From assembly GCA_900539115.1 (NCBI GenBank), contig UQAQ01000002.1:53073-117072 (forward strand): a stretch of 64,000 bases of DNA. Reading direction: 5' to 3'. Numbering within the stretch: the first letter of the stretch is position 1; every line of letters starts with the position of its first letter. The notes beneath the pieces were generated by a model. That model saw only the letters and a program-made list of their open reading frames with translations. It made no database searches and had not been told where the DNA came from. Below, one piece after another: positions 1-7,333 of the stretch. The position numbers and the translations under genes were made by a program. The stretch comes from an uncultured Roseburia sp. (lineage in GTDB: Bacteria > Bacillota > Clostridia > Lachnospirales > Lachnospiraceae).

Positions 1-291
1 AATATTTACGAATTTCTTTCGTCTGGGACTTTTTTTAAAATTGAAAAAAGGAAAATAATCAATAATCAATAATCCCAATAACACGGGGATAGACCAAAAT
101 AAATAGTAGTTGGCCTGACTGGCATGGGGAAGGTCGAGGATGCTTAAATAGTAAAACATTCTTGTGATTCCGCATCCCGGGCAGTTTAATCCGGTTATTT
201 CATGAAAAAAGCACGGTATACGAAATGTCGTATACCGCACAATAGTTGCATAAATACATCCAATAGCTGTAATAACAACAATTGTTTTCAT
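1..291 (-). CDS. DUF2752 family membrane protein, partial (runs off the left edge)
   Basis: Ninety-seven codons are visible on the minus strand from an ATG at 289-291, and no stop is reached before the window begins. The translation starts with a hydrophobic segment (MKTIVVITAIGCIYATIV), followed by the DUF2752 signature CPGCGITRMF at about residues 41-50, then another hydrophobic stretch and a basic segment (KKSPRRKKF). DUF2752 proteins are small membrane proteins of unknown function with a conserved Cys-Pro-x-Cys-Gly motif. The start lies 4 bp after the stop of the upstream DUF4234 gene, so the two are very probably translated from one mRNA. The motif makes the family call safe; no function can be assigned. 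Confidence 0.8.
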   Translation of the reverse strand, partial: MKTIVVITAIGCIYATIVRYTTFRIPCFFHEITGLNCPGCGITRMFYYLSILDLPHASQANYYLFWSIPVLLGLLIIDYFPFFNFKKSPRRKKFVNI

Positions 292-295
292 TTTT

Positions 296-637
296 TTATG
301 CATTTGCAAACTTGTTAAGTTCATTCTGAATCAGAGCATAGGCGATGATTCCACCAAAAATGAACAGAATCAAATAAAGTACACCACCATTGTTGGATGG
401 CTCGCCCTTTTTTTGATGTGCTGCATCAATTTTATCGCCACATTTATATGCCCAGTAGAATCCATAAATACCACATGTAACAATGGTAAGAACTAAGGCA
501 ACAACTCCTGAAGTTCCTGGCTCACCGGAAATTGTATTTGTATCATCTGTTAAGCAGACAAACCAATACAATCCATAAATACCACATGTGACTAAGCTTA
601 AAATGATGCAAAGTGCAATGTTTCTGTTTTTTACCAT
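296..637 (-). CDS. DUF4234 family small membrane protein
   Basis: This 113-residue protein has three predicted membrane segments: an N-terminal one (IALCIILSLVTCGIYGLYWF), a middle one (VVALVLTIVTCGIYGFYWAY) and a C-terminal one (GGVLYLILFIFGGIIAYALI). The repeated TCGIYG(L/F)YW element is typical of DUF4234 proteins. A short hydrophilic loop between the second and third segments carries DAAHQKKGEPSNNG. The start ATG is preceded on the minus strand by AGAGG at suitable spacing. It is the first gene of a two-gene unit with the DUF2752 gene, a pairing I recall as common in Clostridia. Function is unknown. Confidence 0.8.
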   Translation of the reverse strand: MVKNRNIALCIILSLVTCGIYGLYWFVCLTDDTNTISGEPGTSGVVALVLTIVTCGIYGFYWAYKCGDKIDAAHQKKGEPSNNGGVLYLILFIFGGIIAYALIQNELNKFANA

Positions 638-675
638 TTGTTTTCCTCTTTTCTACGATGCGTTTTGAGAGTTCG

Positions 676-701
676 GTCTGTATCGCATCGCAGATACAGA
701 C
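676..701 (-). promoter_or_regulatory. Inverted repeat in the DUF4234 leader
   Basis: GTCTGTATC (676-684) and GATACAGAC (693-701) form a perfect 9-bp inverted repeat around an 8-nt loop, about 40 bp upstream of the DUF4234 start. There is no T-run on either side, so it is not an obvious terminator. It could be a leader hairpin or an operator; the sequence does not decide. No convincing -35/-10 pair was seen for this operon in 638-870. Confidence 0.4.
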
Positions 702-872
702 TAATCATGTGAATGCTACAATACAGCATATGCAAAGAATGCTTAACGAATTCTTTATAAAAAATTTACCATAACATAATACGAAAGTCAAGAAATATTG
801 TCGAATTTGCAGAAAAAAAGGGGAAAAAATATGCAAATGTCCTAATTTCCTAATTCTACAACTTTAGTACAA

Positions 873-928
873 CTACCATATATTGTGTCTCATAAAAAAA
901 ACAAGAAAAAAATCACAAGATATAGTAG
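873..928 (+). promoter_or_regulatory. Pair of NrdR-like boxes upstream of nrdD
   Basis: Two 16-bp sites resemble the NrdR consensus acaCwATATATwGtgt. Box 1 is CTACCATATATTGTGT at 873-888 (13 of 16 positions by eye). Box 2 is TCACAAGATATAGTAG at 913-928 (about 12 of 16). Their starts are 40 bp apart, close to four helical turns, as expected for the paired cooperative sites that NrdR uses. Box 2 overlaps the proposed -35 hexamer, so binding would block RNA polymerase. NrdR is the known dATP/ATP-sensing repressor of bacterial ribonucleotide reductase genes; its gene is not in this window. Confidence 0.75.
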
Positions 929-954
929 ACAGAAAATGCGGATAGTGATATAAT
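926..954 (+). promoter_or_regulatory. Promoter of nrdD operon
   Basis: -35 TAGACA (926-931), 17-bp spacer, -10 TATAAT (949-954). It lies 74 bp before the nrdD start and overlaps the second NrdR-like box. A small GC-rich hairpin (AGCCG/CGGCT, 964-979) follows just after the expected transcription start. The rest of 638-1027 holds no gene. Confidence 0.6.
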
Positions 955-1027
955 ATTTTTCATAGCCGGCTTTTCGGCTTTTATGAACGATAATGATAAT
1001 AAAGATTGAGAAGGAAGGAGAATTATT

Positions 1028-3154
1028 GTGAAAGTAGTAAAGCGTGATGGAAGAGTTGTGGATTACAATCGTAATAAAATTTTAATTGCTGTACGAAAGG
1101 CAAATGCGGAAGTGGATCCATTTGAAAGAGTATCAGAGGACGATATTGATGGGATCATCGCTAGTGTTGAGGGGGTAAACCGGGAAACCATTCAGGTGGA
1201 AGACATTCAGGATATGATCGAACAGAAACTGATGGCAGCGGGGAAATTTATTTTGGCGAAGACTTATATTATTTACCGTTATACTCGTGAATTGGTTCGT
1301 AAAGCAAATACAACAGACGATTCGATCATGAGTCTGATTTCCAACAGCAATAAGGATGTTATGGAAGAAAATTCCAACAAAAATGCCTATATTGCCTCAA
1401 CTCAGCGAGATTTGATCGCGGGTGAAGTGTCAAAAGACCTCACAAAACGTGTGCTTCTGCCGGAAAAAATCGTAAAAGCACACAAAGAAGGAATGATTCA
1501 TTTTCATGATATGGATTATTTCATTCAGCCGATTTTTAACTGCTGCCTGATCAACATTGGGGATATGCTGGAAAACGGAACGGTTATGAACGGAAAACTG
1601 ATTGAAAGTCCAAAAAGTTTTCAGGTAGCATGTACTGTGGTAACACAAATCATCTCAGCGGTTGCGAGCAGCCAGTATGGTGGACAGTCGGTAGATGTAC
1701 GTCATCTGGGAAAATATTTGAGAAAAAGTGCCAATAAATATCGGGACCGTTATCTTTCTACATTTGGTGAAAGTGTGGATTCGGCGATTCTTGAACGTAT
1801 GGTAGAGGAACGGGTAAAAGATGAACTTCGTTCCGGTGTACAGACCATTCAATACCAGATCAATACATTGATGACGACCAATGGACAGTCTCCGTTTGTT
1901 ACGTTGTTCTTGAATCTTGACAAAGATGATGAGTATATAGAAGAAAATGCAATGATCATAGAAGAAATACTTCGTCAGCGCCTGGAGGGAATTAAGAATG
2001 AAAAAGGTGTGTATGTGACACCGGCATTTCCGAAACTGATCTATGTTCTGGATGAGCATAATTGTCTCAAAGGCGGAAAATACGATTACATTACGAAATT
2101 AGCGGTACAATGTTCTGCAAAACGTTTGTATCCGGATTACATATCCGCAAAAAAAATGCGCGAAAATTATGAAGAAAATGTATTTAGCTGCATGGGCTGC
2201 CGCAGTTTCCTGTCTCCATGGAAAGATGAAAACGGAAATTACAAATGGGAAGGAAGATTTAATCAGGGTGTTGTCAGTTTAAATCTTCCGCAGATCGGTA
2301 TTCTGGCCAAAGGAAATATGGAATATTTCTGGCAGTTATTAGAAGAACGACTTTCACTCTGTTTTGAAGCTTTGATGTGCCGTCATCATGCATTGGAGGG
2401 CGTAACTTCGGATGTCAGCCCGATTCATTGGCAGTATGGTGCGATTGCACGTCTGAAAAAAGGCGAGAAGATTGACAAACTGCTTCACGACGGTTATTCT
2501 ACGATTTCATTGGGATACATCGGTTTGTACGAAGTAACGAAATTGATGGTTGGCGAAAGCCATACGACACCAAAAGGCAGTGAGTTTGCTAAGAAGGTGA
2601 TGAACCGTCTGCGCCGGGCGACCGATACATGGAAGGAAGAAACCGGGCTTGGCTTTGGTTTGTACGGAACACCGGCAGAATCATTGTGTTATCGATTTGC
2701 GGAGATCGATAAAGAACGTTTTGGTTCGATCGAAGATGTGACAGATAAAGGATATTACACTAATTCCTATCATGTGGATGTACGTGAAAAGATTGATGCC
2801 TTCCATAAATTTGAATTTGAAAGCCAGTTCCAGACGATTTCCTCCGGTGGTGCGATTTCTTATGTGGAAATTCCAAATATGCAGCACAATCTGCCAGCGT
2901 TGGAAGAAATTGTAAAATTTATTTATGATAACATTCAGTATGCGGAATTTAATACAAAGTCGGATTATTGTCATGTGTGCGGTTTTGACGGCGAGATCAA
3001 GATTAATAAGGATCTTGAATGGGAATGTCCGAATTGCGGAAATAAAGACCATAATAAGATGAATGTTACGAGAAGAACGTGTGGATATTTGGGAGAGAAT
3101 TTCTGGAATGTCGGAAAGACAAAAGAAATCAATGCCCGTGTACTCCATATCTAA
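1028..3154 (+). CDS. nrdD: Anaerobic (class III) ribonucleoside-triphosphate reductase
   Basis: NrdD reduces ribonucleoside triphosphates to deoxyribonucleotides without oxygen, using a glycyl radical. The 708 residues begin with an ATP-cone allosteric domain (about 1-90, VVKRDGRVVDYNRNKI). The large barrel domain follows, and the C-terminus has a zinc-ribbon-like CHVCG...CPNCG pair and the glycyl radical loop RTCGYLG, with Gly686 as the likely radical site. The length matches the family (~700). The start is GTG, preceded by GGAAGGAG. nrdG begins 19 bp after the stop, so reductase and activase are co-transcribed. An exclusively anaerobic enzyme of this kind fits a strict anaerobe. The upstream NrdR-like boxes suggest repression when dATP is plentiful. 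Confidence 0.97.
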   Translation: MKVVKRDGRVVDYNRNKILIAVRKANAEVDPFERVSEDDIDGIIASVEGVNRETIQVEDIQDMIEQKLMAAGKFILAKTYIIYRYTRELVRKANTTDDSIMSLISNSNKDVMEENSNKNAYIASTQRDLIAGEVSKDLTKRVLLPEKIVKAHKEGMIHFHDMDYFIQPIFNCCLINIGDMLENGTVMNGKLIESPKSFQVACTVVTQIISAVASSQYGGQSVDVRHLGKYLRKSANKYRDRYLSTFGESVDSAILERMVEERVKDELRSGVQTIQYQINTLMTTNGQSPFVTLFLNLDKDDEYIEENAMIIEEILRQRLEGIKNEKGVYVTPAFPKLIYVLDEHNCLKGGKYDYITKLAVQCSAKRLYPDYISAKKMRENYEENVFSCMGCRSFLSPWKDENGNYKWEGRFNQGVVSLNLPQIGILAKGNMEYFWQLLEERLSLCFEALMCRHHALEGVTSDVSPIHWQYGAIARLKKGEKIDKLLHDGYSTISLGYIGLYEVTKLMVGESHTTPKGSEFAKKVMNRLRRATDTWKEETGLGFGLYGTPAESLCYRFAEIDKERFGSIEDVTDKGYYTNSYHVDVREKIDAFHKFEFESQFQTISSGGAISYVEIPNMQHNLPALEEIVKFIYDNIQYAEFNTKSDYCHVCGFDGEIKINKDLEWECPNCGNKDHNKMNVTRRTCGYLGENFWNVGKTKEINARVLHI

Positions 3155-3173
3155 GTAGTGAGGAATAAAAATT

Positions 3174-3698
3174 ATGAATTATGCAGATATTAAACAATAT
3201 GATGTGGCAAATGGCTTGGGAATCCGAGTTTCCCTGTTTGTCAGCGGCTGTACGCATCATTGTAAAAACTGCTTTAATAAAGAAACTTGGGATTTCCGGT
3301 TTGGAAATCCCTTTACCGACGCAGAGATTGAAAAAATCCTGGAATATTTGAAACCATCGTATGTATCGGGACTGTCATTGCTGGGGGGAGAACCCTTTGA
3401 ACCGGAAAACCAGCCAGGACTGCTGCCACTGGTAAAAAAAGTAAAAGAGACATATCCGGAGAAAAATATCTGGTGTTATACCGGCTATCTGTTTGATAAG
3501 GATATTTGCGGAAAAATGATGGATCAAGTGCCGGAAACCAAGGAACTCTTGTCATACATCGATGTTTTGATCGATGGACCGTTTATCGAAGAACGCAAAA
3601 ATTTGAAAATACGATTTCGAGGTTCCGATAACCAGCGGATTATTGACGTCAAAAAGACGATGGAAGCCGGAGAGATCATTCTCTGGGAAGAAAAATAA
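3174..3698 (+). CDS. nrdG: Anaerobic ribonucleotide reductase activating protein (radical SAM)
   Basis: NrdG is the radical S-adenosylmethionine activase that installs the glycyl radical on NrdD. The 174-residue protein has the CxxxCxxC iron-sulfur motif (CTHHCKNC, about residues 26-33), then ETWDF, and the SAM-binding GGEP motif (LLGGEPFEPEN). Size and motifs are typical. It lies 19 bp downstream of nrdD and 20 bp upstream of dut, in one operon. No anomaly was seen. Confidence 0.96.
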   Translation: MNYADIKQYDVANGLGIRVSLFVSGCTHHCKNCFNKETWDFRFGNPFTDAEIEKILEYLKPSYVSGLSLLGGEPFEPENQPGLLPLVKKVKETYPEKNIWCYTGYLFDKDICGKMMDQVPETKELLSYIDVLIDGPFIEERKNLKIRFRGSDNQRIIDVKKTMEAGEIILWEEK

Positions 3699-3718
3699 GA
3701 ATAAGCGAGGAAAAAAAC

Positions 3719-4162
3719 GTGCAGAAAACGAAAATTGATTTTAAAAAATTACATAAAAATGCGCATATTCCAACTTATGGGACAGAATATGCCGCAGGAG
3801 CAGACCTTTATGCGTGCCTGGAACAGCCGGTTTGTGTGACTGCGGGAACGACAGAATTTATTCCGACCGGAATCGCAATGTCAATTCCGGAAGGTCTTGT
3901 AGGACTTATTTATGCAAGAAGCGGCATGGCATGTAAGAAAGGACTGGCACCGGCCAATAAAGTAGGTGTTATTGATTCCGATTATCGTGGAGAAATTATG
4001 GTAGCGTTACATAATCATTCTACTCAGGATATCGTCGTTGAAAATGAAGAACGGGTAGCGCAAATGGTCATTGCTCCGTATCTTTATGCCGTTTATGAAG
4101 AAGTAAACGAACTGGATGAAACGGTACGTGGGGAAGGTGGTTTTGGATCTACCGGAAAATAG
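3719..4162 (+). CDS. dut: dUTP diphosphatase (trimeric dUTPase)
   Basis: The enzyme hydrolyses dUTP to dUMP and pyrophosphate, keeping uracil out of DNA and supplying dUMP for dTMP synthesis. All five trimeric dUTPase motifs are visible in 147 residues: I AAGADLYA, II YARSGMA, III GVIDSDYRGEI with the catalytic Asp, IV ERVAQMV, and V GEGGFGSTGK at the C-terminus. Motif V has GEGG where RGxGG is more common. The start is GTG, 20 bp after nrdG, with a modest GCGAGG ribosome site. Its place beside nrdDG makes a deoxynucleotide-supply operon. Confidence 0.95.
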   Translation: MQKTKIDFKKLHKNAHIPTYGTEYAAGADLYACLEQPVCVTAGTTEFIPTGIAMSIPEGLVGLIYARSGMACKKGLAPANKVGVIDSDYRGEIMVALHNHSTQDIVVENEERVAQMVIAPYLYAVYEEVNELDETVRGEGGFGSTGK

Positions 4163-4174
4163 GAGGTATTGCGT

Positions 4175-5632
4175 ATGCTGGAACAAGTGGATGTAGACAA
4201 AAAGATGTCAAAAGACGAATATGAGAAAAAGATGGAGTCTCTTTCTACCAGACTCGGGGAACTGCAGCGAAAATGCAAGGAGCAGAAGATCCCGGTTATG
4301 GTAACGTTTGACGGAGTGGACGCCGCAGGAAAAGGCACGATGATCAATCGTGTGATTCAATTTTTAGATCCCCGCGGCTACCGGGTCTTTACAACCGGAA
4401 AAGCCGGAGAGGAAGAGAAAATGCGCCCATATTTTTGGCGGTTTTTTACAAAAACTCCGGAAAAAGGAAGGATGCATATCTTTGACCAAAGCTGGTATCG
4501 TGGGGTGTACGAAGGAGAAATTGGGGAAAAAGATGTTACAGAGTTTGAAAAAATGCTCATACAGGACGGTACATTGATTGTAAAATTCTTCCTGCTGATC
4601 TCGGCGAAAGAGCAGAAAAAACGTCTGGAAAAGATGGAAAAAGATGAAGACACCAGATGGCGTGTGTGTAAACAGGAAAAGGAAAATAATAAAAATTATG
4701 CGGAGTGCTTGAAAAAGCAGGATTCGATATTGGTACACACCGATATTGCAGAGTCTCCGTGGGTAATTGTAGAAGGCACGGATAAACTGTATGCCGCGTG
4801 CAAGATCGTATCCACTCTGGTAAGCCGTATGGAAGAAGCACTTCAGGCAAGCCGGACACCTCAGCAGGAAACGCCAAAACTGCCGGAGACGGAAGAATGT
4901 TTCCGCAATGGTGTGCTTCATGGCATTGATCTGTCAAAGTCAATGACAAAAGAAGAGTATCAGGTAGAAAAGAAAAAATTGCAGAAAAAACTGCGCTCCC
5001 TTCACAATCAGATGTATCTGAAACGTCTGCCGGTGGTTCTTGCATTCGAAGGCTGGGATGCCGGAGGAAAAGGAGGCGCGATCAAACGTCTTACGCAGGC
5101 CATGGATCCGCGTGGTTATGAAGTGGTTCCGACAGCGTCCCCAAATGATGTTGAAAAAGCCCATCATTATCTGTGGAGATTCTGGGAAAAATTTCCAAAA
5201 GCAGGACATATGGCGATTTTTGACCGTACCTGGTATGGAAGAGTGCTGGTCGAACGTGTCGAAGGTTTTGCGACAGAAAGTGAGTGGAAACGGGCTTATC
5301 GCGAGATCAACGACATGGAAGAGCAGATTACCAATGCGGGAGGAATTTTGCTGAAATTCTGGATGCATATTGATAAAGATGAGCAGGAACGACGTTTTCA
5401 TGAGAGAGAGCAGATCCCGGAAAAACAGTGGAAGATTACAGACGAGGACTGGAGAAACCGCGCAAGATGGGACGACTATGAAAAAGCCGTAGATGAGATG
5501 ATCTTACGAACTTCGACGGAGTCTGCACCGTGGATCGTGGTAGAAGGAAACAGTAAATATTATGCCCGGATCAAGGTGTTGAAAACGGTAGTAGATGCGA
5601 TTGAACAAAAACTAAAAGAAATGCAGGAATAA
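4175..5632 (+). CDS. pap: Polyphosphate:AMP phosphotransferase (tandem PPK2 domains)
   Basis: This family moves phosphate from polyphosphate to AMP (class II PPK2), giving ADP. Two PPK2 P-loop domains are fused in 485 residues. The N-terminal one has Walker A FDGVDAAGKGT and FDQSWYRG. The C-terminal one has Walker A FEGWDAGGKGG and FDRTWYGRVLVERV. The N-terminal Walker B region has DQSW where the C-terminal copy has the usual DRTWYGR, so the C-terminal half looks the more canonical. ATG 4175 is chosen because AGGAGG (4161-4166) is 8 bp away; an in-frame TTG at 4169 is too close. It starts 12 bp after dut and ends the operon at a strong terminator. It may recycle AMP or keep polyphosphate low. 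Confidence 0.88.
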   Translation: MLEQVDVDKKMSKDEYEKKMESLSTRLGELQRKCKEQKIPVMVTFDGVDAAGKGTMINRVIQFLDPRGYRVFTTGKAGEEEKMRPYFWRFFTKTPEKGRMHIFDQSWYRGVYEGEIGEKDVTEFEKMLIQDGTLIVKFFLLISAKEQKKRLEKMEKDEDTRWRVCKQEKENNKNYAECLKKQDSILVHTDIAESPWVIVEGTDKLYAACKIVSTLVSRMEEALQASRTPQQETPKLPETEECFRNGVLHGIDLSKSMTKEEYQVEKKKLQKKLRSLHNQMYLKRLPVVLAFEGWDAGGKGGAIKRLTQAMDPRGYEVVPTASPNDVEKAHHYLWRFWEKFPKAGHMAIFDRTWYGRVLVERVEGFATESEWKRAYREINDMEEQITNAGGILLKFWMHIDKDEQERRFHEREQIPEKQWKITDEDWRNRARWDDYEKAVDEMILRTSTESAPWIVVEGNSKYYARIKVLKTVVDAIEQKLKEMQE

Positions 5633-5636
5633 AAAG

Positions 5637-5678
5637 AAAGGAACTCTTTGCAACGTGTGACAGAGAGTTCCTTTTTTA
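5637..5678 (+). terminator. Intrinsic terminator of the nrdD-pap operon
   Basis: The stem AAAGGAACTCT (5637-5647) pairs with AGAGTTCCTTT (5664-5674) and runs into a T-run. It lies just after the pap stop codon. The roughly 16-nt loop is large, but the stem is perfect. Confidence 0.85.
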
Positions 5679-5745
5679 TCTTAAAATGATTACATGATAG
5701 CATACATGCTGAGATAAAAAAGTCAAGAAGCACGAAAGAAAGCAA

Positions 5746-5774
5746 TTGTAAGAGTGCAAAAAATATGATAAAAT
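5746..5774 (+). promoter_or_regulatory. Promoter of aroB
   Basis: -35 TTGTAA (5746-5751), 17-bp spacer, -10 TAAAAT (5769-5774), 28 bp before the aroB start. It directly follows the terminator of the preceding operon, which supports a new transcription unit. Confidence 0.55.
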
Positions 5775-5802
5775 AAAAATACTATGAGCAGGAGGACGAC
5801 AG

Positions 5803-6915
5803 ATGAGTAATTTTAAAGTAGAATTGAAAAAAGTAGTGGACGATTCCTATGAGGTGCAGATCGGGAAAAATCTGATCTCGGAACTGGTGAAAGATTTAAC
5901 CGGAGGACTGGCAGGAACTATACATAAATTTGCAGTGATCACGGATTCTACCGTGGAGCCATTGTATGGCAGACAGATCTGTGACAGATTAAACGAGGCG
6001 GGTGCGCAGGCAGAGTTGTTTGTGTTCCCTGCGGGAGAAAAAAGCAAGGTAAGAAAGACAAAGGAAATGTTGGAGGACGCCATGCTGGCAAAAGGATTCC
6101 GGAGAGACTGCTGTGTTGCGGCCGTTGGCGGTGGTGTAGTTTCGGATCTCGCCGGCTTTGTGGCTGGTACGTTTGGCAGAGGAGTGCCGTTTGTAAATTA
6201 TGCGACGACACTTCTTGCGGCAGCGGATGCTTCTATCGGGGGGAAGACTGCCGTAGATACAGATCTTGCGACCAATCTGATCGGTCTGATCTATCAGCCG
6301 AAAAAGGTTTATGTGGACATTGATACGTGGAAAACACTTCCGAAAAACCACCTGGTCAACGGAATGGCAGAGACGATCAAACATGCGTGTCTGGCGGATT
6401 TTGAATTATTTGAATATATTGAGGAAAACATTGACAAAATCTTACGGTGCGATCCGGAAGCGTGTGAATATATTTCAGAGAGAAACTGCAATGTAAAATA
6501 TCAGGTGGTTATGAAGGATGAAAAGGAGAAGAGCCTGCGTGAGATTTTGAATCTCGGACATACGGTAGGACGTGCCATTGAGACGGTAAGCGATTACAAA
6601 CTGCTTCATGGAGAGGCGCTTTCCATCGGAATGGTGGCACAGGTGACACTGGGATGCAAACTTGGATTCTTGACGGAAGAAGAGAGAGACCGCGTGATCG
6701 CATTGCAGAAAAAAGTGGGTCTGCCGGTAGAAATTCCGGATTATATCGACCGGGAGGCACTGGTAAAGAAATTGTATACCGATAAGAAAGTACGGGATGG
6801 CAAACTCCGCTTTGTCTTCCAGAAGGGCATCGGCAAAGTTATGACATTTGGGGAAGATGTGTATGCGAGACCGGTAGCGGAAGAGGAAATCCGCGAAATT
6901 CTTATGAATATGTAA
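5803..6915 (+). CDS. aroB: 3-dehydroquinate synthase
   Basis: AroB converts DAHP to 3-dehydroquinate, the second step of the shikimate pathway; it needs NAD and a metal. The 370-residue sequence has the NAD-binding GGGVVSDLAGFVAGTFGRG, the TTLLAAADASIGGKTAVD active-site region, and metal-ligand motifs GMAETIKHA and ILNLGHTVGRAIE. Length is typical. ATG 5803 has AGGAGG at 5790-5795. It is followed 15 bp later by yraN, so the two may be co-transcribed. It is the only shikimate gene here, upstream of chorismate use by the trp operon 12 kb away. Confidence 0.95.
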   Translation: MSNFKVELKKVVDDSYEVQIGKNLISELVKDLTGGLAGTIHKFAVITDSTVEPLYGRQICDRLNEAGAQAELFVFPAGEKSKVRKTKEMLEDAMLAKGFRRDCCVAAVGGGVVSDLAGFVAGTFGRGVPFVNYATTLLAAADASIGGKTAVDTDLATNLIGLIYQPKKVYVDIDTWKTLPKNHLVNGMAETIKHACLADFELFEYIEENIDKILRCDPEACEYISERNCNVKYQVVMKDEKEKSLREILNLGHTVGRAIETVSDYKLLHGEALSIGMVAQVTLGCKLGFLTEEERDRVIALQKKVGLPVEIPDYIDREALVKKLYTDKKVRDGKLRFVFQKGIGKVMTFGEDVYARPVAEEEIREILMNM

Positions 6916-6930
6916 AAATGAGGGATAGGA

Positions 6931-7281
6931 TTGAATAAACGACAGCTGGGCAGTGAAAAAGAAAAGCTTGCGGCAGAGTATTTGCAGAAACGCGGATATG
7001 AGATCGTTACCTGCAATTACCGCTGCCGGCAGGCAGAAATTGATATTATTGCAAAAAAAGAGGAATATTTGATTTTTATTGAAGTAAAATATCGTAAGAA
7101 CAAACAATGCGGGGGAAGCTTATATGCGGTTTCCCGTGCCAAACAACAGAAGATCTCTTATGCCGCAAGACACTTTATAGCAAGACACAACATTCCTCTT
7201 GACCACCCGATGCGGTTTGATGTGCTTGCCATCGATGGAGAGGAGATCATGCATATCAAAAATGCGTTTGAGACATACTAG
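6931..7281 (+). CDS. UPF0102/YraN family endonuclease-like protein
   Basis: This 116-residue protein belongs to the YraN (UPF0102) family, a nuclease-fold family related to Holliday-junction resolvases whose role is unproven. Visible family motifs are LGSEKEKLAAEYLQKRGYEI near the N-terminus, QAEIDIIAKKE (acidic E/D residues) and LIFIEVKYRKN (ExK), the usual nuclease active-site pattern. The start is TTG, with GAGGGATAGG just upstream and no better in-frame ATG. It lies 15 bp after aroB and before the der promoter. Confidence 0.88.
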   Translation: MNKRQLGSEKEKLAAEYLQKRGYEIVTCNYRCRQAEIDIIAKKEEYLIFIEVKYRKNKQCGGSLYAVSRAKQQKISYAARHFIARHNIPLDHPMRFDVLAIDGEEIMHIKNAFETY

Positions 7282-7284
7282 TAC

Positions 7285-7313
7285 TTGATTTTATTCGGAA
7301 TATTTAGTAAAAT
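7285..7313 (+). promoter_or_regulatory. Promoter of der
   Basis: -35 TTGATT (7285-7290), 17-bp spacer, -10 TAAAAT (7308-7313), 20 bp before the der start and right after the yraN stop. It would drive der-plsY-gpsA. Confidence 0.5.
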
Positions 7314-7333
7314 ATACGGATGGAGGAATTGAA

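Noticed and set aside
964..984. AGCCG/CGGCT hairpin in the nrdD leader as an attenuator
   Set aside because: The 5-bp stem and three Ts are too weak, and it lies within 25 bp of the expected transcription start.
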